Positions 7,160-15,959 of a stretch of 28,812 bases of DNA are shown here, piece after piece. A program made the position numbers and the translations under genes. The notes below the pieces were generated by a model. It was not told the origin of the DNA and did no database searches. It was given only the letters and a program-made list of their open reading frames with translations. The stretch is from positions 1 through 28,812 of the forward strand of contig USIG01000006.1 in the NCBI GenBank assembly GCA_900554685.1. Reading direction: 5' to 3'. Source of the DNA: an uncultured Cryptobacterium sp. (lineage in GTDB: Bacteria > Actinomycetota > Coriobacteriia > Coriobacteriales > Eggerthellaceae). Within the stretch, counting starts at the first letter, position 1; the number at the start of each line of letters is the position of its first letter.

Positions 7160-10100
7160 CTAGTTCCCCTTTCCTACCACTTCGAATGCTTCTTCAAGCG
7201 CTTCTTCGCGGGTTTTGCCCTGTGCTTGAGCCTCAGCCACAATCTTGAGTACATGCTCGTATTCAACAGGGATTACCTTCTTAAAATGTTTCGCTATCGA
7301 CTCAAAGCGATAGAGCATCTTGATGCCACGTGGGCTTGCGGTGTAGCGTACGTGTTCTTCAATAAGACTATGGATGAGTTCCAAATCTTCCTGCGAGGGA
7401 ACATCGATCTTTACCATTTCCTTATTGCAACGGCTCTCGAGCATACCCTGTTCATCAAATACATAAGCAACGCCGCCGCTCATGCCTGCTGCAAAGTTTT
7501 GGCCAACCTCGCCCAAAATCAACGCAGTACCACCAGTCATGTATTCGCATCCATGGTTTCCAACGCCTTCGACTACCAGCGTAGCGCCAGAATTACGCAC
7601 ACCAAAACGCTGACCAGCCAGACCATTAATAAATCCGCGACCGCTTGTCGCACCATAGAAAGCAACATTGCCAACGATGATGTTTTCATCGTACTTAAAC
7701 GTAGCTGCTTCGGATGGATGAACCGACACAATACCACCCGATAGACCCTTGCCAAAGTAATCGTTTGCATCGCCTATCACGTTCATGGTTACACCCGCTG
7801 GCAAGAACGCACCGAAGCTCTGTCCTGCTGAACCCTTGCAATCAATCGTGATGGATCCATCTGGCAAACCTTCAGGATGTGCCTTGGTAACCGTTGCGCC
7901 CAAAATCGTGCCGACACAACGATTGACGTTGGCAATATCAGCATGGAAACGAACCGGAGTCATATGCTTACGAGCCTGTTCGGACATAGGAACAAACAGG
8001 GTTTCATCCAATGTCTTTTCCAGCTCTACGTCGTATTTCATTTCTGGCAGGTAATGACGTCCTGCAGCTCCTGGAATATGAGCACCGAACTCACAAACAG
8101 CAGGTGCCAGAACAGCAGAAAGATCAATCAGATCGGCCTTCCAGTTTCCTTCAGGCTTTACCTGACGCAAGCATTCAGAATGACCCACCATTTCATCTAC
8201 CGAACGGAAGCCTAACGATGCCATAACTTCACGCAATTGCTCTGCAACATAAAGCATAAAGTTCACTACGTATTCAGGCTTGCCATGGAAATGCTTGCGC
8301 AAACGGCAATTCTGCGTTGCAATACCTGCAGGGCAGGTGTCCTGCTGGCAATCGCGCTGCATCAAACAGCCCATAGCAATAAGCGGCATAGTTGCAAAGC
8401 CAAATTCTTCAGCGCCAAGCAAACATGCTACTGCGACATCGGTACCATCCATAAGCTTGCCATCAGCTTCAAGTACCACACGCGAACGCAATCCATTGCG
8501 TACCAACGTTTGCTGGGTTTCTGCCAAACCAAGCTCAAGAGGCAAACCAGCATGCCAGATAGAATCACGAGGAGCAGCACCTGAACCACCGTTATGTCCC
8601 GAGATCAAGATTTTGTCAGCAGCTCCCTTTGCAACACCGGTTGCAATAGTACCAACGCCCGCTTCTGATACCAGCTTTACTGAAACGCGCGCATTGCGAT
8701 TAGCGTTCTTTAGGTCAAAAATAAGCTCTGCCAAGTCCTCGATCGAATAAATGTCATGATGAGGTGGAGGCGAAATAAGTCCAATACCAGGGGTTGAACG
8801 ACGAGCCTGAGCAATCCAAGGATACACTTTCTTGCCAGGGAGATGACCGCCTTCACCAGGCTTTGCGCCCTGAGCCATCTTAATTTGGATTTCAACCGCC
8901 GAAGCCAAATAACGACTTGTTACACCAAAGCGTCCCGACGCCACCTGCTTAATGGCAGAATTAACGGAGTCTCCGTTAGGAAGCGGCATTTCACGACGAG
9001 GATCTTCGCCACCTTCGCCCGAGTTAGAACGACCTCCCAAGCGATTCATGGCTATTGCCATACATTTATGTGCCTCTTCAGAAATTGAACCATAGCTCAT
9101 AGCGCCCGTATTAAAGCGCTTTGCGATTTCTGAGGCAGGCTCAACCTCTTCAAGAGGAACCGGGGTTCTGTCGCTTACAAAATCGAGCAGGTCGCGTAAA
9201 CGAATAGCACGGTTTTTCTGGTGAATATGCGCGCTATATTCCTTAAACGTTTCGTAGCTACCCTTTTGGCAAGCATGCTGAAGCAGATAAATTGTTTCAG
9301 GATCGATCAGATGTTCTTCGCCACCAACAGGACGCCATTTCGTAAGTCCAAGAGAAGGCAACTGATCAGGTGCGGGAGATGCCAAAAGCGCAACCGCATC
9401 ATCGTAGCGTTGGTTTTCTTCGCGCTGAATTTCTTCAACACCTAAACCACCCACGCGTGATACCGTACCAGCGAAATAGTTATCGATAAATTCTTGCGTA
9501 AGACCTACTGCCTCAAAAATCTGAGCAGAATGATAGCTTTGTACCGTTGATATGCCCATCTTGGACATAATAGCCATAATGCCAGCCATTACTGCCTTGT
9601 TATAGTTAGCGATGCCCTGTTCAGCAGAAACGTTGAGCTGTCCAGTCTGAGCCAAGTGAGTAATACACTCATGAGCCATATAGGGATAAATACCTGAAGC
9701 TGAATAACCAACCAACGCAGCAAAGTCATGAGCAGAAAGAGCGTCGCCCGTTTCTACCACAATATCGGCAAAGGTACGCTTTCCAACTCTCATAAGATGA
9801 TTATGTACTGCAGCAACAGCCAACAAGGAAGGAATAGGAACTTCGCCCTGTGCAGCTCGGTCAGACAGAACAATAATGCTGCACCCTTCCGCCACAGCAG
9901 CTTCTACCTGTTCGGAGAGTACCTGAAGCGCCTGCTTCAGTGCGCCTTTGCCAGCGCTGTGATCATATACTGCTGAAAAACGCTGAGCCTTAAAACCAAC
10001 ACGATCAATGGCGCAGATTCTATCGAACTGGTCTTTGGTAAGAATTGGCTGTTCGAGGCGAATGAGTTGGCATGCCTTACGAGAATCCTCAAGCAAATTG

Positions 10101-11746
10101 CCATGGTTTCCTAAGTACAGCACGCTCGACGTTACCAAGTTTTCACGCAAGGCATCAATAGGAGGATTGGTAACCTGAGCAAAAAGCTGATAGAAGTAAT
10201 CGAAAAACGAACGGTTTTTCTTAGAGAGGCATGCAAGAGGTGCATCTATACCCATGGAGGCAAGAGGAACGCTTCCTGCATTTGCCATCGAGCGAATAAC
10301 CTCATCCACATCATCCCAGTGGTATCCCAATTTCGCCATACGGACGGTAAAGGGAATCTCGGCATCTTTTCCTGGCTTTGTTTCAGCAGGAGCATCGAGA
10401 TCTTCTACTTCGATTTTCTCTTCGCGAACCCAGTCTCCATAGGGCTTTTCTTTCGCATAACGCATGCGAATTTCTTCGTTCCAGTGAACGCGATCGTTCT
10501 TTGTATCAACTTCAACCATTTCGCCTGGGCCTAAGCATCCCGCCGTCAAAATGTTGGCAGGATCAACTTCGATCGGGCCCACTTCACTTGACAGGATGAA
10601 ACGATCATCGCGCGTCACGTAATAACGAGCGGGGCGCAATCCGTTACGATCGAGTGCTGCACCAAGCGTTGTACCATCGGTATAAGCAATAGCGGCAGGA
10701 CCATCCCAAGGCTCCATAAGCATGGACTGGTATTCGTCATAAGCACGACGACGATCAGGCAGTGCCGTATTTTTATCCCATGGTTCTGGGAGCAACATGG
10801 ATGCTGCGCGAGTCATATCGCGCCCGTTCATGACCAAGAATTCCAATACGTTATCAAGAATTGCTGAGTCAGAACCTTCTTTGTTGATAATAGGTAATAC
10901 CTCTTCGAGGTCTTTCCCTAGAACCGGAGAATACAAATTAGGTTCACGAGCACGAATCCAATTTACATTGCCCTTAAGTGTATTAATTTCGCCATTATGA
11001 ATAATGTAGCGATTAGGATGCGCACGCTCCCAAGAAGGAGTGGTGTTGGTGGAATAACGCGAATGGACTAATGCGATAGCGGTTTTTACTGCCGCGTCCG
11101 ACAAGTCTAAGTAGAAACGACGCATTTGCGTTGCAACTAACATACCCTTGTACACAATCGTCCGAGCAGAAAATGAGCACACATAAAAAATCTTGTCATT
11201 AAGTGCATATTCTGCATCGGCAGCTTTTTCAACGCGACGACGGCATACATACAAACTGCGCTCAAACGCCACTCCACGCTCAACATTTTCAGGGCGCGCA
11301 ACAAAAGCTTGCAAAATAGTTGGCATGCAAGCACGCGCCGTAGATCCCAAATCATGGGGATCGATAGGAACCTCGCGCCAGAACAACAACTTTAAGCCTG
11401 ATTTAGCGCAACCCTCTTCAAAAATACGTTTAGCAACCTCGACTCCCGCCGAATCCTGCGGGAAGAACAGCATTGCCACACCATAGTCGCCTTCGTCAGG
11501 CAGCAAATGACCGTATTTCTGAGCTTCTTTTCGAAAGAAATGATGAGGAATCTGAAAAAGAATTCCCGCACCATCACCAGTATTATGTTCAAGGCCTTTA
11601 CCGCCACGGTGTTCTAGGTTTACAAGAACTGACAAGGCGTCATCGACCATCTGATGAGTGCGCTTACCTTTAAGATGCGCTAACGCACCGATGCCACACG
11701 CATCATGTTCAAATTCTGGACGATACAAACCGCTTTGTACTTCCAT
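7160..11746 (-). CDS. gltB: glutamate synthase large subunit
   Basis: This 1528-residue alpha subunit catalyses the amidotransfer step of glutamate synthase. The ATG at 11746 was chosen because GGAGAGG sits six bases upstream; a TTG five codons earlier overlaps that site. After a 16-residue propeptide, Cys17 (HDACGIG) is the expected N-terminal nucleophile of the glutaminase domain. Class-II glutaminase motifs (HSRYSTNT, HNGEINT) follow. The FMN synthase domain contains GRSNSGEGGEDP and GEGGHLPG. C1127, C1133 and C1138 (GCLMQRDCQQDTCPAG) ligate the [3Fe-4S] cluster. The C-terminal beta-helix begins near CKGSAGQSFGAF. All domains are full length. It is the first gene of the gltBD operon. Confidence 0.96.
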   Translation of the reverse strand: MEVQSGLYRPEFEHDACGIGALAHLKGKRTHQMVDDALSVLVNLEHRGGKGLEHNTGDGAGILFQIPHHFFRKEAQKYGHLLPDEGDYGVAMLFFPQDSAGVEVAKRIFEEGCAKSGLKLLFWREVPIDPHDLGSTARACMPTILQAFVARPENVERGVAFERSLYVCRRRVEKAADAEYALNDKIFYVCSFSARTIVYKGMLVATQMRRFYLDLSDAAVKTAIALVHSRYSTNTTPSWERAHPNRYIIHNGEINTLKGNVNWIRAREPNLYSPVLGKDLEEVLPIINKEGSDSAILDNVLEFLVMNGRDMTRAASMLLPEPWDKNTALPDRRRAYDEYQSMLMEPWDGPAAIAYTDGTTLGAALDRNGLRPARYYVTRDDRFILSSEVGPIEVDPANILTAGCLGPGEMVEVDTKNDRVHWNEEIRMRYAKEKPYGDWVREEKIEVEDLDAPAETKPGKDAEIPFTVRMAKLGYHWDDVDEVIRSMANAGSVPLASMGIDAPLACLSKKNRSFFDYFYQLFAQVTNPPIDALRENLVTSSVLYLGNHGNLLEDSRKACQLIRLEQPILTKDQFDRICAIDRVGFKAQRFSAVYDHSAGKGALKQALQVLSEQVEAAVAEGCSIIVLSDRAAQGEVPIPSLLAVAAVHNHLMRVGKRTFADIVVETGDALSAHDFAALVGYSASGIYPYMAHECITHLAQTGQLNVSAEQGIANYNKAVMAGIMAIMSKMGISTVQSYHSAQIFEAVGLTQEFIDNYFAGTVSRVGGLGVEEIQREENQRYDDAVALLASPAPDQLPSLGLTKWRPVGGEEHLIDPETIYLLQHACQKGSYETFKEYSAHIHQKNRAIRLRDLLDFVSDRTPVPLEEVEPASEIAKRFNTGAMSYGSISEEAHKCMAIAMNRLGGRSNSGEGGEDPRREMPLPNGDSVNSAIKQVASGRFGVTSRYLASAVEIQIKMAQGAKPGEGGHLPGKKVYPWIAQARRSTPGIGLISPPPHHDIYSIEDLAELIFDLKNANRNARVSVKLVSEAGVGTIATGVAKGAADKILISGHNGGSGAAPRDSIWHAGLPLELGLAETQQTLVRNGLRSRVVLEADGKLMDGTDVAVACLLGAEEFGFATMPLIAMGCLMQRDCQQDTCPAGIATQNCRLRKHFHGKPEYVVNFMLYVAEQLREVMASLGFRSVDEMVGHSECLRQVKPEGNWKADLIDLSAVLAPAVCEFGAHIPGAAGRHYLPEMKYDVELEKTLDETLFVPMSEQARKHMTPVRFHADIANVNRCVGTILGATVTKAHPEGLPDGSITIDCKGSAGQSFGAFLPAGVTMNVIGDANDYFGKGLSGGIVSVHPSEAATFKYDENIIVGNVAFYGATSGRGFINGLAGQRFGVRNSGATLVVEGVGNHGCEYMTGGTALILGEVGQNFAAGMSGGVAYVFDEQGMLESRCNKEMVKIDVPSQEDLELIHSLIEEHVRYTASPRGIKMLYRFESIAKHFKKVIPVEYEHVLKIVAEAQAQGKTREEALEEAFEVVGKGN

Positions 11747-11783
11747 ACTCAACCTCTCCAATTTAGACTTCCTGTCACATTAC

Positions 11784-11834
11784 AAGGTAATACCTTTTGG
11801 AAGCTTGGCCGAAGTGTTACACAAGACGTAACAC
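11784..11834. promoter_or_regulatory. two dyads upstream of gltB (possible operators)
   Basis: The 150-bp gap upstream of gltB holds two perfect dyads. One is AAGGTA-A-TACCTT (11784-11796) and the other GTGTTAC-N7-GTAACAC (11814-11834). They lie 38 to 88 bases upstream of the gltB start, where an operon promoter would be. GOGAT operons are commonly controlled by nitrogen or glutamate status, so these are plausible regulator sites. The regulator is unknown and no convincing -35/-10 pair was identified. Confidence 0.45.
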
Positions 11835-11913
11835 GCGAGAAAAAGGAAAGTAACAAATATGAAATGTTTCTAGTCGGTGAACGGGTTATTGAGAAGCTGT
11901 TAGTATTAGATCC

Positions 11914-12297
11914 ATGAATGATTTCGACAAAAGATGGCAGCGAATTTCACAATTACTTTCCCTAGAAGCAACGGGGAAAGAACGTCCCATGTTCTCAAGT
12001 GGACGCACTCTTTTTGGTATTAAAAGCTCTGTTGAAGAAAAAATGGACCAATTCGCTGAAGAGATCGAAGCAGAACAAGCAGCAAAACGAAAAGACGCTC
12101 GTCAGGCACAACAAGACCAGACCGACAGCAGCATGAACAAGCCTCATTTTGTCGCGAGTAATGCCTACATTCGCTCATCGGTACAAGAGTTAACAGACCG
12201 TGCCCTCAAGCAGGCTATTCGCGATGCAAACAAAAAGCTTGAAGAAGATCGCAAGTCAGGGAAAGAAACCGTACGCAAAAAATTCGATGAGCACTAA
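11914..12297 (+). CDS. hypothetical charged, helix-rich protein
   Basis: I do not recognise this 127-residue protein. It has no signal peptide or membrane helix. It is very hydrophilic, with an acidic and lysine/alanine/glutamine-rich middle (about residues 45-75) and a basic helical tail, both likely helical or coiled. The gene runs opposite to gltB and has no strong ribosome site, only a purine-rich GAGAAG further upstream. Its TAA overlaps by four bases the stop of the convergent YczE-like gene. Codon use resembles its neighbours, and no competing long frame covers it, so it is probably a real gene. Function is unknown. Confidence 0.6.
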   Translation: MNDFDKRWQRISQLLSLEATGKERPMFSSGRTLFGIKSSVEEKMDQFAEEIEAEQAAKRKDARQAQQDQTDSSMNKPHFVASNAYIRSSVQELTDRALKQAIRDANKKLEEDRKSGKETVRKKFDEH

Positions 12298-13088
12298 TCC
12301 ACAATTCCCAGCGGGTTATACACCTTTCGATACAGATAACCAAAATGATCATCAACAAACTGGCAGATGTTGCCAATAGTAAAGACGCACAGCACTGTGC
12401 CAATGCCCACACCAATAATATGTCCGAGCATAACAAGACCTAAACCGCACGCAATAATAAGGCGCAGACCATCGGTGAGCCATTTTCCGCGACCAAAAGG
12501 CAGGCCGGTGATTTTACAGAGCGCCTGCGTGCATCCATCGGGAGGATTAGGAACAAAATTCATGCTCATAATCATGCTAACCCCAATGCCCGTAAAAAGA
12601 ATCCCAAGGATAAGCATGACTATGCCTATGACGATATCAGGCGCTTGGAAAAACCAAAGAATACCCGAAGCGATAAGGTAGTCAAACATATCAACCAGCA
12701 GACCCATCACAAATGAAAAAGGAATTTGCAAAGCCATGCGAAGGGTAAGCTTTCGAAATACCACTATCTGAATAACAATATCGATAGCGTAGAGCAACAT
12801 ACAACCTTGCCCTAAAGTAATTCCTGTTGCTTCACTAAAAACAAAAGGGATGCAATTAACCGTTGAAGCACCCATGTCACAGCGCGTATTAAGTACAACA
12901 CCAAAGGCAATAAGAAAAGCCCCTGCCACATAGATAAGAAATCGAGGAACTAGCTTATTAACTTTGGCTTTTTCGGAAACCCCTAGCTCTTCTTTAGCAT
13001 GAGCACGAATTTTCTTTACCGCCACAACATCCCCTCTCGTACCTCGCACTGATTTTACGCGGTAAGCACTTTGAAGGGAATAACCCAT
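12294..13088 (-). CDS. YczE/YitT-like integral membrane protein
   Basis: The 264-residue protein has about five or six hydrophobic helices after a basic N-terminus. Segments such as RFLIYVAGAFLIAFGVVL, CDMGASTVNCIPF and NFVPNPPDG through GLPFGRGKWLTD resemble the YczE/DUF6198 membrane family. Members are often called transporter-like, but no substrate is firmly known. The ATG at 13088 has a GGAAGAG site close by. A GTG at 13025 preceded by GAGAGGGG is an equally good start and would give 243 residues, removing an N-terminal stretch without clear family character. The gene lies downstream of lysR on the same strand, separated by a strong inverted repeat. Confidence 0.75.
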   Translation of the reverse strand: MGYSLQSAYRVKSVRGTRGDVVAVKKIRAHAKEELGVSEKAKVNKLVPRFLIYVAGAFLIAFGVVLNTRCDMGASTVNCIPFVFSEATGITLGQGCMLLYAIDIVIQIVVFRKLTLRMALQIPFSFVMGLLVDMFDYLIASGILWFFQAPDIVIGIVMLILGILFTGIGVSMIMSMNFVPNPPDGCTQALCKITGLPFGRGKWLTDGLRLIIACGLGLVMLGHIIGVGIGTVLCVFTIGNICQFVDDHFGYLYRKVYNPLGIVD

Positions 13089-13107
13089 ACGCTCTCTTCC
13101 ATGCGAT

Positions 13108-13143
13108 ATACAAGAGCTCTTTTATAAAAAAGAGCTCTTGTAT
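13108..13143. terminator. 16-bp stem inverted repeat between lysR and the YczE-like gene
   Basis: ATACAAGAGCTCTTTT and its exact complement are separated by four bases (ATAA). Each arm contains GAGCTC. The RNA would form a long hairpin between the lysR stop and the start of the YczE-like gene. No T run follows on either side, so it may be a terminator using its own U-rich loop, a processing site, or a protein-binding dyad at the promoter of the membrane-protein gene. Confidence 0.45.
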
Positions 13144-13200
13144 AAACCGCACAATGAAGAGTGTCCCTTACAATTTAACGATAAGCCCGTGGCAACATTT

Positions 13201-14145
13201 CTAGATAAGTTCAGTTTGCGGTATATGCTGATCAGGAAAGTCATAAGAAGGTATGGGCTCTGGTATCCATTTTTTAACATAGCCAATAAAATCACTAACC
13301 ACTTTTCTTGAAAGCGATTCTTTGCGATAAATCAGACCAAAGGTTCGCATCCACGGTTTATTATCAATCTGTCGAAAGACCAATCGATCCGGATCGACTA
13401 GCTTTCGATCGGGAATAATACTGATACCGAGACCAGCTGCTACCATGCCAGTAATTTCAAAAGAATAGTCGAATGACGCAATGACATTAGGAAGAGCTCC
13501 GCATTCCTGCTTAAAACGATTACTAATTATTCTTTGAGCGGCAGTGTTCGAATTAAACGAAACAAAATCGTAAGGCAAAAGATCCTTCATTGATATTTTT
13601 CTCTTTCCTACAAGCTCATGACGCTGAGGAAGAATAAGCCAAAACTTATCGAACGCTACTGGATAGGTTTCGTATTCAGACAAAGAGTTTCTTGTATTGA
13701 GATCTGTAAAAGCAATATCGCAGGTTTCGCTATCGAGCATCTGGATGCATTCTCCCGCAGCATGCATGTGAATTTTAACATTCGCATGTTTTCCCTCTTC
13801 AGTTGTACAAAATTGCTTTGCAAGCCAAGGGACTTGGCTTTTAATCAAAGAACCCACGGTAGCTATATTAACCACCTGCTGTTGAGCTGATAAGCGAGAA
13901 ATTTCTGATATTCCATTATCAAGATTGTTAAGTGCATTTATGGCATAAGGCAAAAAGAGCCGGCCATATTCAGTAAGCGATGTTCCTTTGTTTGAGGTAG
14001 TAAACAGAGAAACGCCTAGTTCTTTTTCAAGTGATTTGATCATGTACGAAAGAGAAGAAGAGCTAACAAAAAGCTCTTTTGAAGCAACCAAAAAGGAACC
14101 CGATTGAGCTATAGTTACAAAGTCACGCAGAGCATTGGTGTTCAT
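13201..14145 (-). CDS. LysR-family transcriptional regulator
   Basis: This 314-residue regulator has the N-terminal LysR winged helix-turn-helix (about residues 1-60): ALRDFVTIAQSGSFLVASKE, SSSSLSYMIKSLEKELGVSLF and LTEYGRLFLPYA. A substrate-binding-like effector domain follows, ending with the LVFRQIDNKPWMRTFGLIYRK strand region typical of the family. The ATG at 14145 is preceded by GGGAGGT. It is transcribed away from the MFS transporter gene across a roughly 350-bp gap. That arrangement is the standard LysR layout, so it probably controls the transporter and esterase genes in response to their substrate. The effector is unknown. Confidence 0.93.
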   Translation of the reverse strand: MNTNALRDFVTIAQSGSFLVASKELFVSSSSLSYMIKSLEKELGVSLFTTSNKGTSLTEYGRLFLPYAINALNNLDNGISEISRLSAQQQVVNIATVGSLIKSQVPWLAKQFCTTEEGKHANVKIHMHAAGECIQMLDSETCDIAFTDLNTRNSLSEYETYPVAFDKFWLILPQRHELVGKRKISMKDLLPYDFVSFNSNTAAQRIISNRFKQECGALPNVIASFDYSFEITGMVAAGLGISIIPDRKLVDPDRLVFRQIDNKPWMRTFGLIYRKESLSRKVVSDFIGYVKKWIPEPIPSYDFPDQHIPQTELI

Positions 14146-14496
14146 TTAGACCTCCCGCTATTCAGCAATGTAATCAATTGTATTCTTTGAAGTGATAGCT
14201 TTTCTCAAAGAGGCTGGCGTAATCCACCAAATGCTTACAAAGCTTGGTTCGGTAACTTTTCGCGCTACTCTCAAGTTTCTCTATTTACTCCAAGTTTTTC
14301 TTTTTTACAAACGAGATCCATTTAATGAAAATTACCTCTTAGATGGGAGTTTTGGGGTTCACTTTTGGGGATTTACTTTTATCGTCATGCAAATAATCAC
14401 TTGCAATAAAGGTACTTAAAAAAGAGAATTTAGCTCCATCTAACAACTAGTTGTTTACTGTTTTGTGCTTTTTCACTGAGGAAAGGTGGGGTGAAA
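14146..14496. other. divergent intergenic region, lysR / MFS transporter
   Basis: This AT-rich gap of about 350 bp should hold promoters for both directions. A possible plus-strand promoter is TTGCAA (14401-14406), 17 bases, GAGAAT (14424-14429). A perfect palindrome lies just downstream at 14442-14455. An open frame of 75 codons starting at a GTG (14192) has no ribosome site and gives a phenylalanine- and leucine-rich product without family character, so it is not called a gene. Confidence 0.5.
14442..14455. promoter_or_regulatory. perfect palindrome upstream of the MFS gene
   Basis: AACAACTAGTTGTT is a 14-bp perfect palindrome about 40 bases before the transporter start. It lies in the gap shared with the divergent LysR gene, so it is a candidate operator. 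It does not have an unambiguous T-N11-A LysR core, so the binding protein is uncertain. Confidence 0.4.
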
Positions 14497-15834
14497 ATGG
14501 AAGATTTGGAAAAAACTGGTAAGAAAAGCGATGAGCTTAAAGTGGGAAAACCTTATCAGTATCTCTGGATTATTATCTGCGGAGCATTATTTGGCCTAAT
14601 CCCTATGGGAATTCAAGGGAGCTGTTTAGGCGTTTACTATACCGCTCTCTCAGAGACCTTTAGTGTTCCTGTATCTTCAATTTCTTTGTATATAACAATA
14701 GGTGGCATTGGCTTGATCATTTGCTATCCCCTTGTTGGTAAGTTATACGCAAAATATGACTTAAGACACTGCCTTGCAGTTTTTGTAATTCTCTACGGTG
14801 TTGTTCTTTTTGTTGCTTCACAAGCGCCAAACCAGCCAACCTTCGTTATTTGCGGTGCTCTGCTTGTTGTTGGTTCCTGTATGATCTTCAATCTTGGTAT
14901 GCCGACACTTATTAATCGGTGGTTCAAGGATTATTCAGGTACCATCATCGGCATTTGTGCTGCTATGACTGGCTTTGGCGGTACGGTTCTCATTCCTGTT
15001 GGTTCTGCCGTGATGCAAAGCGGCGTTGATTACCATACTCCTTTTATCGTGTATGGCATCATTACTATTGTGGTACTTCTGCCCATTGTGCTTTTCGGCA
15101 TTCGTTCTTACCCCGCAGATCGCGGTCTTTTGCCCTATGTGTCCAAGAAAACCGTAAACTCAATGGGAAGTGCTGCTGAAGCAGTTAAAGAAAAGAACTG
15201 GACTGTCGATGTAAGCAAGACTATGAAAACCTCCGCTTTTTGGACGTTTGTCATTGGTTTAGGCCTTGCAAACTTCGTTGTTCTGGTCACGCGCTTCTTT
15301 GCTACTTCGGTCAATGATTTGGCTTCAGCTGGCGTGGCCGTTTTCGTAAGCGGCGCCGTTCTTGCTACCTGCCTTTCTACGGGTCAAGGCATTGCAAAAT
15401 TGATCATGGGCTTCTTCACCGACCTCATCAAGGCTGGTCCCGTTGTCGTAGTTGCTTCGATCAGTGGCATTATTTGCCTGCTTTTAATCTGGTTCTGCCC
15501 AACCAACTTCCTGTTGCCTGTTGGCGGATTTGGATTTGGTTTCTACTATTGCTCCGTTTCAGTACTTGGACCCATCATTGCCGGCAAACTGTTTGGTACA
15601 GGCGAAAACTATTCCATCATCTTTAGCCGCGCAAACAGCATCGCTTCAATTTTCGTTCTTCCAGCCGGTGTTGCATGGCCTTGGATTGCTGAAAACTTCG
15701 GTGGTTACGGCACAGCTTTTGCCCTCGCAATAGCAATGATTGTTCTCTTTGCAATTTGCTGGCTGGCCGCCCTTCGAACTGGTCACAAAATTGAACACGT
15801 TGAAGACACCACCACAGTAGTGGATGATCAATAA
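14497..15834 (+). CDS. MFS transporter, OFA (oxalate/formate antiporter-like) family
   Basis: A 445-residue major-facilitator protein with about 12 hydrophobic helices and a charged central loop (around residues 205-245). The opening helix WIIICGALFGLIPMGIQGSC and the long helix GFGFGFYYCSVSVLGPIIAGKLFG resemble the OFA subgroup, which exchanges or imports small carboxylates. The ATG at 14497 has AGGTGG seven bases upstream; a GTG two codons earlier overlaps that site. The gene lies between a divergent LysR regulator and a carboxylesterase gene, so it may import an ester or export the acid released by it. The substrate cannot be read from sequence. Confidence 0.88.
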   Translation: MEDLEKTGKKSDELKVGKPYQYLWIIICGALFGLIPMGIQGSCLGVYYTALSETFSVPVSSISLYITIGGIGLIICYPLVGKLYAKYDLRHCLAVFVILYGVVLFVASQAPNQPTFVICGALLVVGSCMIFNLGMPTLINRWFKDYSGTIIGICAAMTGFGGTVLIPVGSAVMQSGVDYHTPFIVYGIITIVVLLPIVLFGIRSYPADRGLLPYVSKKTVNSMGSAAEAVKEKNWTVDVSKTMKTSAFWTFVIGLGLANFVVLVTRFFATSVNDLASAGVAVFVSGAVLATCLSTGQGIAKLIMGFFTDLIKAGPVVVVASISGIICLLLIWFCPTNFLLPVGGFGFGFYYCSVSVLGPIIAGKLFGTGENYSIIFSRANSIASIFVLPAGVAWPWIAENFGGYGTAFALAIAMIVLFAICWLAALRTGHKIEHVEDTTTVVDDQ

Positions 15835-15854
15835 GTAATCTCGGCCCTACTTGG

Positions 15855-15902
15855 CAACCCCTCTTTATAAGAATTACTCTTGGAAAGAGGGGTTGTCCTT
15901 TT
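15855..15902 (+). terminator. rho-independent terminator after the MFS gene
   Basis: CAACCCCTCTTT and AAAGAGGGGTTG form a perfect 12-bp stem around a 17-base loop, followed by TCCTTTT. It lies between the transporter stop and the esterase ribosome site, so the esterase may receive only read-through transcription or have its own promoter. Confidence 0.8.
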
Positions 15903-15959
15903 AGGACGCAAGTTTTTTAGTTTTATGGGAAATACTAGCCATACAAGCAAGGAGGTCTC

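Noticed and set aside
11705..11917. 70-codon plus-strand frame ending at the start of the orphan gene
   Set aside because: Most of it is antisense to the gltB start and promoter, with no ribosome site; the ATGA overlap with the next gene looks accidental.
14192..14419. 75-codon frame in the lysR/MFS gap
   Set aside because: GTG start without a ribosome site, AT-rich composition and no recognisable domain; it covers the likely promoter region.
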